From the NCBI GenBank assembly GCA_900320245.1, contig ONRP01000007.1, positions 1 to 64,000 of the forward strand: DNA of 64,000 nucleotides. Reading direction: 5' to 3'. Positions within the stretch are counted from its first letter, which is position 1, and the number at the start of each line of letters is the position of its first letter. Position numbers and translations under genes: made by a program. The notes under the pieces are model-generated. The model ran no database searches, had not been told where the DNA came from, and saw only the letters and a program-made list of their open reading frames with translations. Shown one piece after another: positions 25,529-35,080 of the stretch. This stretch comes from an uncultured Prevotellaceae bacterium (GTDB lineage Bacteria > Bacteroidota > Bacteroidia > Bacteroidales > Muribaculaceae).

Positions 25529-26887
25529 ATGACCAAACGATTAGTAGTATTGGGCGGTGGCGAGAGCGGTGCCGGTGCAGCGGTGCTGGCCAAGGTCAAG
25601 GGCATGGACGTGTGGCTGAGCGATGCCGGCAGCATCGGCCAGACCTACAAGGACCTGCTCAACCAGTATGACATCGCATGGGAAGAGGGCGGACACACGC
25701 CCGAGAAGATTCTCAATGCCGACGAGATAGTGAAGAGCCCTGGCATCCCCGACACGGCTCCCATGGTGGCACAGGCCATCGAGCGCGGCATTCCCATCAT
25801 CAGCGAAATCGAGTTTGCTGGCCGCTACACCGATGCCAAGATGGTGTGCATCACCGGCAGCAACGGCAAGACCACCACGACCAAACTCACCTACCATATT
25901 TTCAAGAAGGCTGGCCTGAACGTGGGCCTGGCGGGCAACGTGGGCCGCAGCCTGGCGCTGCAGGTGGCTACCGAGCATCACGACGTGTATGTCATCGAGT
26001 TGAGCAGTTTCCAACTCGACAACATGTATGACTTCAAGGCCAATGTGGCCGTGCTGCTCAACATCACGCCCGACCACCTCGACCGTTATGACTACAAGAT
26101 GGAGAACTATGCCGCTGCCAAGTTCCGCATTACCCAGGGACAGACCGGCGACGACTCGTTCATCTTCTGGAAGAACGACCCCATCATCGCCTCGCAGTTG
26201 CGCCAGCACCACCTGGAGTCGCGTCTGCTGGGCTTCACGGCCGACGATGACGCCACCCAGGCCGCATGGCTTCACGGCGACGATGTCCACTTCAACGTGG
26301 ACGGCGACTGCTGGGACATCCCCCGTAGCGAGTTGTCGCTGCAGGGTCTGCACAACGTCTACAACACGATGGCTGCCGGCCTGTCGGCCCAGGTGTTTGA
26401 TATCCGCAAGGACGTCATCCGCGCTGCGCTGGCCGACTTTGAGGCCGTGCCCCATCGCCTGGAGTATGTCGACACAGTCGACGGCGTGCGCTACATCAAC
26501 GACAGCAAGGCCACCAATGTGGATGCCTGCTGGTATGCCCTCGAGAGCGTCAACGGTCCCTGCGTCCTCATCTTGGGCGGCATCGACAAGGGCAACGACT
26601 ACAGCCAGATTGAGCCGCTGGTCAAGGAAAAGGTCAATGCCATCGTGTGCCTGGGCAAGGACAATGCCAAACTGCATGCCTTCTTCGACGGCAAGGTGCC
26701 CGTGGTGACCGATGCCGGCAGCATGGCCGAGTGCATGGCCAAGTGCCGCGACCTGGCCTGCAATGGCGGCACGGTGCTGCTGTCGCCCTGCTGCGCCAGT
26801 TTTGACCTGTTCAATGGTATGGCCGACCGCGGCAACCAGTTCAAAGAGTGTGTCCGTCAGTTCAAGGACGGCAATCAACCCGCATAA
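25529..26887 (+). CDS. murD: UDP-N-acetylmuramoylalanine--D-glutamate ligase
   Basis: The 452-residue cytoplasmic ligase adds D-glutamate to UDP-MurNAc-L-alanine. GSNGKTTTTKL (~111-121) binds ATP; NITPDHLDRY and INDSKATNVDA are Mur-ligase signatures in the central and C-terminal domains, and SPCCASFDLF is the MurD end motif. The N-terminal Rossmann-like domain begins VVLGGGESGAGAA. Confidence 0.97.
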   Translation: MTKRLVVLGGGESGAGAAVLAKVKGMDVWLSDAGSIGQTYKDLLNQYDIAWEEGGHTPEKILNADEIVKSPGIPDTAPMVAQAIERGIPIISEIEFAGRYTDAKMVCITGSNGKTTTTKLTYHIFKKAGLNVGLAGNVGRSLALQVATEHHDVYVIELSSFQLDNMYDFKANVAVLLNITPDHLDRYDYKMENYAAAKFRITQGQTGDDSFIFWKNDPIIASQLRQHHLESRLLGFTADDDATQAAWLHGDDVHFNVDGDCWDIPRSELSLQGLHNVYNTMAAGLSAQVFDIRKDVIRAALADFEAVPHRLEYVDTVDGVRYINDSKATNVDACWYALESVNGPCVLILGGIDKGNDYSQIEPLVKEKVNAIVCLGKDNAKLHAFFDGKVPVVTDAGSMAECMAKCRDLACNGGTVLLSPCCASFDLFNGMADRGNQFKECVRQFKDGNQPA

Positions 26888-26916
26888 TTACCCCATAATT
26901 TCCACTTTACCCCCTT

Positions 26917-28284
26917 ATGTCCCCAACTGAAAAAATAAACAGGTACAACGAGATTTCCCGCAAGTATGGTGATCCCTGGATCTGGGGCATCTACATCACT
27001 TTGCTCATCATCTCGGTTGTCGAGAGTTATAGTGCATCGAGCCGCGAGATTGCGGCCCAGGGCATCTATATGCCCATTGTCAAGCAGTGCGTGTTCCTGG
27101 GCATTGGTGCCCTGTGTGTGGTGTTCCTGCAACGCGTGGACTACAACAAGCCCAAGTTCCTGTATGCCATGATACCGGGTCTGGCCGTCATCACGGTGGT
27201 CAGCCTGATTTATGTGATGTTCTTCGGTGAGGTCATCAATGGCGCCCAGCGTGCGATGACCATCATTCCGGGACTTGTCACCCTGCAGCCGGCCGAGTTG
27301 GCCAAATTGTCGATTGTCACGATGTTGTCCTATATCTTCGCCAAGTCGCAGAAGAACAGGGACATCAGTAACCGTGGCATGTTCGGCGCCGCCTTTGTGG
27401 TGGCGCTCTATGGCGGTCTGATGATCCGCAGCGGCTTGACCAACACCCTGCTGCTGGTAGCCATCAGTTTCTCGATGCTGCTCATCGGTGGCGCGCAGTT
27501 CAAGAAGATCGGTTACCTGATGGGCTTCTTCGTGGTCATGATGGGCCTGTTCTTCATCATCAAGCAGAACAACGACAAGAAGCAGGAAGTGTTCAACGAG
27601 ACCCAAAAAGAGATGCAGATGAACTCCATGCCCTCGTCGTCGGTCGTTTTGAATGATGCACCGTCTGACGGGCAGAAAGCGAACCATTTACGCAGCGGCA
27701 CTTGGAAGAACCGACTGCGTGAGTGGTGGCACAGCGACTCGCTGGTCTATCGGGGCATCACCGACAAGAACCAGCAGGAGATGTTCTCTCGTATGGCTCA
27801 GGCCCATGGCGGCATCTTTGGCCGCGGAGTGGGCCAGTCGCGTGAGTGCAGCCGCCTGCCGCTGGCCTTCAGCGACTACATCTTCTCGATTATCGTCGAG
27901 GAACTGGGCATGGTGGGTGGCATCTTTGTGCTGCTGCTCTACCTGTCGCTGCTGGGCCGTGCCGCGATGATTGTGCGCCACAGCAAGCGCGTCTTGCCGT
28001 CGCTGCTGGTCATCGGTATGGCCTCGTTCATCACGTTCCAGGCCCTCTTCCACATGGCCATCAATGTGGGCGTGTTCCCCGTGTCGGGACAGCCGTTGCC
28101 GCTCATTTCCAAGGGCGGTACGTCAATCCTGGTAATCAGTATCGCCTTTGGCGTGATGCTCAGCGTGAGCCGCACCATCGCCAATGGCGGAAACAAGAAA
28201 GATAAGGCCGACGAGACCCCCGTCATCGAGGGCCTCGACGCCGTGAACCCAACCGAAATACCACCTAAAAATGTCTGGAAATAA
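26917..28284 (+). CDS. ftsW: Lipid II glycosyltransferase of the divisome, FtsW
   Basis: This 455-residue SEDS-family membrane protein has about ten membrane segments. SEDS features include PAELAKLSIV, GGIFGRGVGQS with FSDYIFSIIVEELG, and PLPLISKGGTS near the end. A polar loop of about 70 residues around 210-285 (KKQEVFNETQKEMQMNSMPS) is the large extracytoplasmic loop. FtsW polymerises lipid II together with FtsI. Its 3' end overlaps murG by 14 bases. Confidence 0.96.
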   Translation: MSPTEKINRYNEISRKYGDPWIWGIYITLLIISVVESYSASSREIAAQGIYMPIVKQCVFLGIGALCVVFLQRVDYNKPKFLYAMIPGLAVITVVSLIYVMFFGEVINGAQRAMTIIPGLVTLQPAELAKLSIVTMLSYIFAKSQKNRDISNRGMFGAAFVVALYGGLMIRSGLTNTLLLVAISFSMLLIGGAQFKKIGYLMGFFVVMMGLFFIIKQNNDKKQEVFNETQKEMQMNSMPSSSVVLNDAPSDGQKANHLRSGTWKNRLREWWHSDSLVYRGITDKNQQEMFSRMAQAHGGIFGRGVGQSRECSRLPLAFSDYIFSIIVEELGMVGGIFVLLLYLSLLGRAAMIVRHSKRVLPSLLVIGMASFITFQALFHMAINVGVFPVSGQPLPLISKGGTSILVISIAFGVMLSVSRTIANGGNKKDKADETPVIEGLDAVNPTEIPPKNVWK

Positions 28285-29401
28285 CAAAAAACAAGTCAAC
28301 GTTCTCGTGAGCGGCGGCGGCACGGGCGGACACATTTTCCCCGCCCTGTCCATCGCCGGCGAGGTAAGCCGTCGTCATCCCGACTGGGGCATCCTGTTCG
28401 TGGGTGCCGAGGGACGCATGGAAATGGAAAAAGTGCCCGCTGCGGGCTATAAGATTATCGGACTGCCCGTCAGCGGCTTCGACCGCAAGCGCCTATGGCG
28501 CAACGTGGGCGTGGGCATCAAGTTGCTCAAGAGCCTGAGCAAGGCGCGCGCCATCCTCAAGGAGTTCAAGCCCGACATCGCCATCGGTGTGGGCGGCTAT
28601 GCCAGCGGTCCCATGCTCAAGGCCGCGCAGAAGCAGGGCATCCCCACGCTGCTGCAGGAGCAGAATTCCTATGCCGGCGTGACCAACAAACTGCTGGCTG
28701 CCAAGGCCGAGTGCATCTGTGTCGCCTATGAGGGCATGGAGCGTTTCTTCCCCAAGGAGAAAATCGTGCTCACCGGCAATCCTGTCAGGCGCAACCTGCT
28801 GCAGTGCGGCGCCACGCCCGAGCAGGCCCGTCAGGCCATGGGTGTCGACCCGTCCAAGAAGACCATCCTCATCATCGGCGGCAGCCTGGGCGCCCGCACC
28901 GTCAACAACGCCATCATCGCCGGCTTGAAGCAGATAGGTGACGCCTATGGCATCCAGGTCATCTGGCAAACGGGCAAACTCTATGACCAGCAGTGCCGCG
29001 AGGCGCTCGAGGCATCAGGCGTGAAGAACGTGGTGCAGATGCCGTTCATCACCAATATGGACATGGCCTACAAGGCTGCCGACCTGGTTGTCTCGCGAGC
29101 CGGAGCCAGCAGCATCTCGGAGTTGCAGTTGCTGGGCAAACCCGCCATCCTGGTGCCCTCGCCCAATGTGGCCGAGGACCATCAGACCAAGAATGCCCAG
29201 GCTCTTGCCAGCCGCGACGCCGCCATCATGGTCACCGACGCCGACGCTGTCAACATGCTGGTGGGCACGATGCTCGACACCGCCAACGACAGCGAACTGC
29301 TGGCCTCGTTGGGCCGCAACGTTGAGCAGATGGCCCTGCGCGACGCTGCCGAGCACATCGTCGACGAGGTGGAGAGAATCATCAACGACAAGAAAGCATA
29401 A
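28271..29401 (+). CDS. murG: UDP-GlcNAc:lipid I GlcNAc transferase
   Basis: The 376-residue GT28 enzyme makes lipid II at the inner face of the cytoplasmic membrane. It begins with GGGTGGHIFPALSIA (glycine-rich loop 1). The second loop is IIGGSLGARTVN, and SRAGASSISELQLLGKPAILVPSPNVAEDHQ is the UDP-GlcNAc-binding region. It overlaps ftsW by 14 bases, which suggests translational coupling. Confidence 0.97.
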   Translation: MSGNNKKQVNVLVSGGGTGGHIFPALSIAGEVSRRHPDWGILFVGAEGRMEMEKVPAAGYKIIGLPVSGFDRKRLWRNVGVGIKLLKSLSKARAILKEFKPDIAIGVGGYASGPMLKAAQKQGIPTLLQEQNSYAGVTNKLLAAKAECICVAYEGMERFFPKEKIVLTGNPVRRNLLQCGATPEQARQAMGVDPSKKTILIIGGSLGARTVNNAIIAGLKQIGDAYGIQVIWQTGKLYDQQCREALEASGVKNVVQMPFITNMDMAYKAADLVVSRAGASSISELQLLGKPAILVPSPNVAEDHQTKNAQALASRDAAIMVTDADAVNMLVGTMLDTANDSELLASLGRNVEQMALRDAAEHIVDEVERIINDKKA

Positions 29402-29431
29402 CAGGCTCAACAGCATAATTTTCAAGTAGAT

Positions 29432-30814
29432 ATGAAAGATTTTGATTCTTTATACTTTGTGGGTGCCGGTGGCATCGGCATGGCTGCCCTCGAGCGTTAT
29501 TTTCTGGCTATGGGAAAGCGCATCGCCGGCTATGACCGCACGCCGAGCGACCTGACCGCAGCCCTGGAGCGCGAGGGTGTCCACATCGACTATGACGAGG
29601 ACCCCGCCCTGATTCCCGACTGGTGCCGCGAGCCGGAACGCACGCTGGTGGTGTATACCCCCGCTGTCCCCGACACGCACCAGGGACTCACCTGGTTCCG
29701 CAACAACGGCTTTGAGGTGGTGAAGCGCGCCGCGCTGCTGGGCGAGGTGACGCGCCGCTCGCGGGGCCTGTGCTTTGCGGGAACCCACGGCAAGACCACG
29801 ACGTCGAGCATGGCGGCCCACATCCTGCACAGTTCAGGCATCGGCTGCAACGCTTTTCTGGGCGGTGTGCTGCGCAACTACGACAGCAACTTCCTGCTCT
29901 CGGCCACGAGTCCCTACTCGGTCATCGAGGCCGACGAGTTTGACCGCTCATTCCACCACTTGAGGCCCTATATCGCCGTGGTGACGTCGACCGACCCCGA
30001 CCACCTGGACATCTACGGCACGGCCGAGAACTACTTGGAGAGTTTTGCCCATTTCACATCGCTCATCCAGCCTGGCGGAGCGCTCATCGTGCACACGGGA
30101 CTGGCCCTGCAGCCGCGGGTGGGCGAGCAGGTGAAGACCTACACCTACAGCCGCGACGGGGGCGACTTCCATGCCTCTGACATCCGCAAGGGCGATGGCG
30201 AGATCACCTTCGACCTGGTGACACCATGGGAGACCATTGCCGACGTGAAACTGGGTGTGCCGGTGGACATCAACATCGAGAACGCTATCGCCGCCATGGC
30301 CGCCTGCCGCCTGGTCGACGTGCCCCACGACGCGATGCGCGAGGCCATAGCCACCTTCATGGGTCCCAAGCGCCGCTTTGAGTTCTGGCTCAAGGAGCCG
30401 GGTCCCAATGGCAGGGTGATGATCGACGACTATGCCCATCATCCCGGCGAACTGCGCGCAAGCATCACATCGGTGCGCGACCTGTACCCCGAACGCCGCT
30501 TGACGGTCATCTTCCAGCCGCATCTTTACACACGCACGCGCGACTTCGCCGACGGCTTTGCATCGGCCCTGTCACTGGCCGACGAGGTGATCCTGCTGCC
30601 CATCTATCCTGCACGCGAGCAACCCATCCCTGGAGTGGCCAGTGAAATGATACTTGAAAATATAACAAGTGCTAAAAAATGTATTTACACCAAAGAAAAT
30701 TTGATTAAGTCAATACATTTGAGTAATTTTGACGTCCTATTGACAGCGGGTGCCGGCGACATCGCCAATCTGCTGCCACAAATATGCGATGAATTCAAGA
30801 AACAAGAGCGGTGA
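29432..30814 (+). CDS. murC: UDP-N-acetylmuramate--L-alanine ligase
   Basis: The 460-residue ligase adds the first L-alanine to UDP-MurNAc. Features are FVGAGGIGMAALERYF at the start, GTHGKTTTSSM for ATP binding (~115-125), EADEFDRSFHHLRP and DDYAHHPGEL. The stop codon overlaps the ftsQ start by 4 bases (GTGA). Codon choice near 30651-30730 is noticeably more AT-rich than its surroundings, but the frame stays intact. Confidence 0.97.
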   Translation: MKDFDSLYFVGAGGIGMAALERYFLAMGKRIAGYDRTPSDLTAALEREGVHIDYDEDPALIPDWCREPERTLVVYTPAVPDTHQGLTWFRNNGFEVVKRAALLGEVTRRSRGLCFAGTHGKTTTSSMAAHILHSSGIGCNAFLGGVLRNYDSNFLLSATSPYSVIEADEFDRSFHHLRPYIAVVTSTDPDHLDIYGTAENYLESFAHFTSLIQPGGALIVHTGLALQPRVGEQVKTYTYSRDGGDFHASDIRKGDGEITFDLVTPWETIADVKLGVPVDINIENAIAAMAACRLVDVPHDAMREAIATFMGPKRRFEFWLKEPGPNGRVMIDDYAHHPGELRASITSVRDLYPERRLTVIFQPHLYTRTRDFADGFASALSLADEVILLPIYPAREQPIPGVASEMILENITSAKKCIYTKENLIKSIHLSNFDVLLTAGAGDIANLLPQICDEFKKQER

Positions 30815-31728
30815 AACGGCTGATACAATATAGCATTCTGCTGGTGCTGGCGATAGGTCTGGCCACAGGAATCCTGTGGGCCCGTGGCAAGTCGCACGAC
30901 GAGTTGTGCACCAGTGTGGTGGTAGAGGTCGTCAATGCCGACAGCACATCGTTCGTCACCCCCAAGGGCGTGCTCAACGACCTGAAGAGCCAGGGCGTGA
31001 AACTTGTGGGCAAGCGCATGGGTGACATCAATGCCTCCGACCTTGAGGAGGTGCTGCGCCAGTCGCCCTATCTCGAGAATGCCGACATCGTGAAGTGCCA
31101 GGACGGCCGCGTGCTCATCAGGGTGAGCCAGTTGGTGCCCGTGCTGCGCGTGTTCGACGGCACGGAGTCCTACTATGTGAACCGGGCCGGCAAGCGCATG
31201 ATGGCGACGCCCAACTACCACTGCGACGTGCCCGTGGTGCAGGGCCACTTCAGCCGTGCCTATCCCGTCACGCGCATCCTGCCGCTGGTGGACTATGTCG
31301 AGAAGGACTCGCTGCTGCACTCACTGGTGACGATGTACTGCGTGCGCGACACCAACAACATCATCATCGTGCCCAACATCAGCGGCCACGTCGTGAACAT
31401 CGGCAATGCGCAGGGCTTTGAGAACAAGTTCGCCAAACTGAGACTCTTCTACGACCAGGTGATGCCCAAGCGTGGCTGGAACACCTACGACACCATCTCG
31501 GTCAAGTGGAGCCATCAGGTGGTGGCCACGCGCCGCGTCAAGGCTGTGCAACAGGTCATCGAGGAAGATCCCGAGGACGACGAGCAGTTCCCTGACATCG
31601 AGACCTTGACACCCGGCTCGGCCGCCACAGCCAAGAAGGAGCAGGAGCAGGAGGCTGCTGCCGCCGCTACCGCGACTGAATCATCGGCAAACGATAAAGA
31701 TAAAGACAAGAACAAAAAACAGAATTAA
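30811..31728 (+). CDS. ftsQ: Cell division protein FtsQ-like
   Basis: The start is GTG at 30811, overlapping the murC stop as GTGA. The 305-residue bitopic protein has one N-terminal membrane helix (~4-23) and a periplasmic POTRA-like region (FVTPKGVLNDLKSQGVKLVG). A beta domain follows (ILPLVDYVEKDSLLHSLVTM and VPNISGHVVNIGNAQGFENK). The last ~40 residues are low-complexity and charged (KEQEQEAAAAATATESSAND). FtsQ links early and late divisome proteins. The assignment rests on position and the POTRA pattern, as the family diverges strongly. Confidence 0.9.
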   Translation: MKRLIQYSILLVLAIGLATGILWARGKSHDELCTSVVVEVVNADSTSFVTPKGVLNDLKSQGVKLVGKRMGDINASDLEEVLRQSPYLENADIVKCQDGRVLIRVSQLVPVLRVFDGTESYYVNRAGKRMMATPNYHCDVPVVQGHFSRAYPVTRILPLVDYVEKDSLLHSLVTMYCVRDTNNIIIVPNISGHVVNIGNAQGFENKFAKLRLFYDQVMPKRGWNTYDTISVKWSHQVVATRRVKAVQQVIEEDPEDDEQFPDIETLTPGSAATAKKEQEQEAAAAATATESSANDKDKDKNKKQN

Positions 31729-31765
31729 AGAGTAAAAACCAAAATAAAAATAGTTCAATCAGTTT

Positions 31766-33115
31766 ATGGAAAAGAACCAGTACATTGTAGCACTTGAAAT
31801 CGGCAGTTCCAAGATTGTGGGAGCCATTGCCGAAAAGACTCCGTCGGGTTACCTGAGCGTCAGGCACCTGCAGGAGGAGAAGCACGTCAACAGCGTGAGA
31901 TACGGCATCGTACAGAATGTCGAGAACATCAAGACGAGTATCAACCACATCCTCAAGAACCTTGAGGAGAAGATCGATGGCCGCGTGACCCAGGTCTATA
32001 TGGGCGTGAGCGGCAGGTCGTTGCACAGCAGCCTGAGCGAGGTGAACCGCAGTGTCGGCTCCACCGAGGCCATCACCCGTGAACTCATCGACCGTATTAT
32101 CCATGAAGCGACAAGCACCCCGTTGCGCAACTACGACACTGTTGACATCGTCCCCAGGGCATTCTACGTCGACAAGGTGGAAACACCGAACCCCGTGGGA
32201 CAGTTTGGCTCGTCCATAAAGATCAAGGTCAACCTTATCGTCGCCAAGCCGGCACTCAAGTTGAACCTGAACAGGTTGATGACCTTCGGCATTCCCGCCA
32301 AGGACTACATCGTCACCCCGCTGGCCGTCGGCGAGCAGATCCTGAGCGACAGCGACCGCGAACTGGGTTGCATGCTCGTGGATATGGGTGCCGAGACCAC
32401 CACGGTGGCCATCTACAAGGGCAATGCGTTGGTTTACCTGAGCACGCTGCCCCTGGGAGGCCGCAACTTGACACGCGACGTGATGAACGGCATGAATGTG
32501 CTTGAGGAGACTGCCGAGAACGTCAAGAAGAATATCAACAATCCGTTGGACCCCAACAACGTGACCATCGCCGACATCGAGGGTGTCAATGCACCCGAGG
32601 CCGCCAAGTATTTCAGCGCCCGTGCCGGTGAAATCATCGCCAACATCAATCAGCAGATTGCCGATGCCGGTTTGGCTTCGGACGCTATCCAGAGCATTGT
32701 GCTCATCGGTGGCGGTGCCCACCTGGGTGGCTTGAGGCAGAAGTTGGAAGAGACCATCAAGGTGAGGGTGCGCATGGGACAGAACCCCCCGATGCTCAAT
32801 ATCCTCAACCCCGACATCAACCGCATGGAGTACATCGAGGTCTTCTCGCTGCTGGCCAAGGCTGCCGATATGATCGAGGACGGTGAAACCTGCGTTGAAC
32901 TCAACAACTACGAGGATGCCTTGATTATGAATAATCCCCGCAGGTCTGAGAATACCGAACCCGAATTCGTCGATGATGTGCCTGCTCGCAAGCCGGGCAA
33001 CAAGAAGGGCGACAAGAAGGGCGGCAGGAAGGGCGGCAACACCTTCTTCAAGAGTCTGAGAGAAAAACTGAACGGCCTGATGCAAGAGGATGATGAAACC
33101 GTCGACGACGAGTAA
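31766..33115 (+). CDS. ftsA: Cell division protein FtsA
   Basis: The 449-residue actin-like protein tethers FtsZ to the membrane. Nucleotide-binding segments include ALEIGSSKIVG, LGCMLVDMGAETTTVAIYKG and IVLIGGGAHLGG. A basic linker (RKPGNKKGDKKGGRKGG) leads to a C-terminal amphipathic membrane-targeting helix (FFKSLREKLNGLMQE). It starts 37 bases after ftsQ and precedes ftsZ by 51 bases. Confidence 0.96.
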   Translation: MEKNQYIVALEIGSSKIVGAIAEKTPSGYLSVRHLQEEKHVNSVRYGIVQNVENIKTSINHILKNLEEKIDGRVTQVYMGVSGRSLHSSLSEVNRSVGSTEAITRELIDRIIHEATSTPLRNYDTVDIVPRAFYVDKVETPNPVGQFGSSIKIKVNLIVAKPALKLNLNRLMTFGIPAKDYIVTPLAVGEQILSDSDRELGCMLVDMGAETTTVAIYKGNALVYLSTLPLGGRNLTRDVMNGMNVLEETAENVKKNINNPLDPNNVTIADIEGVNAPEAAKYFSARAGEIIANINQQIADAGLASDAIQSIVLIGGGAHLGGLRQKLEETIKVRVRMGQNPPMLNILNPDINRMEYIEVFSLLAKAADMIEDGETCVELNNYEDALIMNNPRRSENTEPEFVDDVPARKPGNKKGDKKGGRKGGNTFFKSLREKLNGLMQEDDETVDDE

Positions 33116-33166
33116 TAAGAATTAAGAACCCATTTACCCAAACAATAAAACAAAGTCAAACGATAT

Positions 33167-34525
33167 ATGGAAGAGAACATCATGTCAACGCTCGATCAGA
33201 ATTCGGGGTTCCAGGATAATAAACTCATGCCCACCATTATCAAGGTGATGGGTGTGGGCGGCGGCGGTAACAACGCCATCAACCACATGTACATGCAGAA
33301 CATCGAGGGTGTTTCCTTCGTTGTGCTCAATACCGACAAGCAGCAACTCAACGAGTCGCCGGTGCCCAACCGCGTGCTGCTGGGTCCCAACACTACCCAC
33401 GGCCTCGGTGCCGGTAACATCCCCGAGACCGCTAAGCGTGCTGCCGAGGAGAGCGAGGCCGAGATTGCTGCCCTCTTTGACGACGACACCAAGATGGTCT
33501 TCATCACCGCCGGTATGGGTGGTGGTACAGGTACCGGTGCTGCGCCCGTCGTGGCACGCATCGCCCATGAGAAGGGCGTCCTCACCATCGGTATCGTGAC
33601 CATCCCGTTCCTGTTCGAGGGTCCCAAGAAGATTCTCAAGGCCCTTGCCGGTGCCGACGAGATGGGCAAGTATGTCGATGCCCTGCTCATCATCAACAAC
33701 CAGCGTCTGACCGAGATCTACAGCGACCTCGACTTCACCAACGCCTTCGGCAAGGCCGATGACACGCTGACCACCGCTGCCCGCAGCATCAGTGACCTGA
33801 TTACCGTCAAGGGTGTCATCAACCTCGACTTCAACGATGTGAACACCACCCTGCGCAATGGTGGCGCCGCCATCATCAGTTCGGGCTACGGCTCGGGCGA
33901 GCACCGTGTGTCCAAGGCCATCGAGGATGCCCTCGAGTCGCCGCTGCTGAAGAACCGCGACGTCTATGGCTCGCGCAAGATCTTGATGAACGTCTACTTC
34001 AACCCCGACAGCGATACGCCGCTGCGCATGGGTGAGACCACCGAGATTCAGGAGTTCATGGCCAACTTTGACCAGGAGGTTGACGTCATCTGGGGTACTG
34101 CCCACGATCGCACGCTCGAGGATGGACAGGTCAAGATTACCGTGCTGGCAGCCGGCTTCAACGTGTCGCTCGACAAGGAGGCTCCTGTGAACACTTTCAC
34201 TACTCGTCGCGAACCCGTCGCCGCCCATAGCAACATGTCTGACGCTGACCGCCTCAAGAAGGAATATGGTGAGAAAGCCATTACCGAGCAGGCCCTGGCT
34301 CAGAACCGTGCCCGCTATATCGTGCTCACCCCCGACGAGATGGACGACGACGATGTCATCGACTTGATCGAGAAGACGCCCACCTACAAGCGCAAACCCG
34401 ACTTCCGCAACCAGATCAAGGAACGCCAGCAGGCCGTCAGCCAGGAGCGTCCCGTCGAGGTGCCCAAGTCGCCCAAGCGCGGCGGTGGTGGCGACTCGCC
34501 GACCATCGACTTCGGTATGGATTAA
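33167..34525 (+). CDS. ftsZ: Cell division protein FtsZ
   Basis: The 452-residue tubulin homologue forms the division ring. MGVGGGGNNAINHM starts the GTPase domain, GMGGGTGTGAAP is the tubulin signature (~116-127), and NLDFNDVNTTLRNGG contains the T7-loop region. A ~120-residue linker follows. The C-terminus reads GGGGDSPTIDFGMD, which differs from the usual FtsZ tail peptide that FtsA and other partners bind. A second start is possible at MSTLDQ (33182). Confidence 0.97.
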   Translation: MEENIMSTLDQNSGFQDNKLMPTIIKVMGVGGGGNNAINHMYMQNIEGVSFVVLNTDKQQLNESPVPNRVLLGPNTTHGLGAGNIPETAKRAAEESEAEIAALFDDDTKMVFITAGMGGGTGTGAAPVVARIAHEKGVLTIGIVTIPFLFEGPKKILKALAGADEMGKYVDALLIINNQRLTEIYSDLDFTNAFGKADDTLTTAARSISDLITVKGVINLDFNDVNTTLRNGGAAIISSGYGSGEHRVSKAIEDALESPLLKNRDVYGSRKILMNVYFNPDSDTPLRMGETTEIQEFMANFDQEVDVIWGTAHDRTLEDGQVKITVLAAGFNVSLDKEAPVNTFTTRREPVAAHSNMSDADRLKKEYGEKAITEQALAQNRARYIVLTPDEMDDDDVIDLIEKTPTYKRKPDFRNQIKERQQAVSQERPVEVPKSPKRGGGGDSPTIDFGMD

Positions 34526-34571
34526 ATCAAACGATATATATAAATAATGTAAGAGTGAGGAAATCACCGCT

Positions 34572-35027
34572 ATGAGTATTTTTGATCAAGTCAACAGTGG
34601 CATCAAGGAGGCCATGAAGGCTCATGACAAGGGACGACTTGAGGCCCTCAGGGGCATCAAGGCCGAGTTCCTGATCATCAAGACCGCGCCAGGCAACAAC
34701 GGCGAGGTCAGTGACGAGAACGCCTTGAAGGTGCTCGTGCGCATGGCCAAGCAGCGCAAGGAGAGCGCACAGATTTACATCGAACAGGACCGTAAGGACT
34801 TGGCCGATGTGGAACTGCTGCAGGCCGCTGTCATCGAGGAATTCCTGCCCAAGCAGATGAACGACGAGGAACTCACCGCCCACGTCAAGCAGATCATCGA
34901 GCAGACCGGTGCCACAAGCATGAAGGACATGGGCAAGGTGATGGGCATCGCCACCAAGCAACTCGCTGGACGAGCCGAGGGCCGTGCCATCAGTGCCAAA
35001 GTCAAAGAACTCCTCACCGCCAATTAA
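34572..35027 (+). CDS. GatB/YqeY domain protein
   Basis: The 151-residue soluble protein matches the YqeY family, related to the tail domain of the GatB amidotransferase subunit that contacts tRNA. Features are GIKEAMKAHDKGRLEALRGIKAEF, LLQAAVIEEFLPKQMNDEEL and MGKVMGIATKQLAGRAEGR. Its role is not established; a tRNA-related function is often proposed. It lies 46 bases after ftsZ and 53 before serS and is likely transcribed with them. Confidence 0.92.
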   Translation: MSIFDQVNSGIKEAMKAHDKGRLEALRGIKAEFLIIKTAPGNNGEVSDENALKVLVRMAKQRKESAQIYIEQDRKDLADVELLQAAVIEEFLPKQMNDEELTAHVKQIIEQTGATSMKDMGKVMGIATKQLAGRAEGRAISAKVKELLTAN

Positions 35028-35039
35028 AAACCAACCAAA

Positions 35040-35074
35040 AACTAGGGACTAAGGACTAGAAACTAGAAACTCAA
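35040..35074. repeat. Heptanucleotide repeat tract between yqeY and serS
   Basis: Five 7-base units: AACTAGG, GACTAAG, GACTAGA, AACTAGA, AACTCAA. It ends 6 bases before the serS start codon. Confidence 0.6.
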
Positions 35075-35080
35075 ATCATA

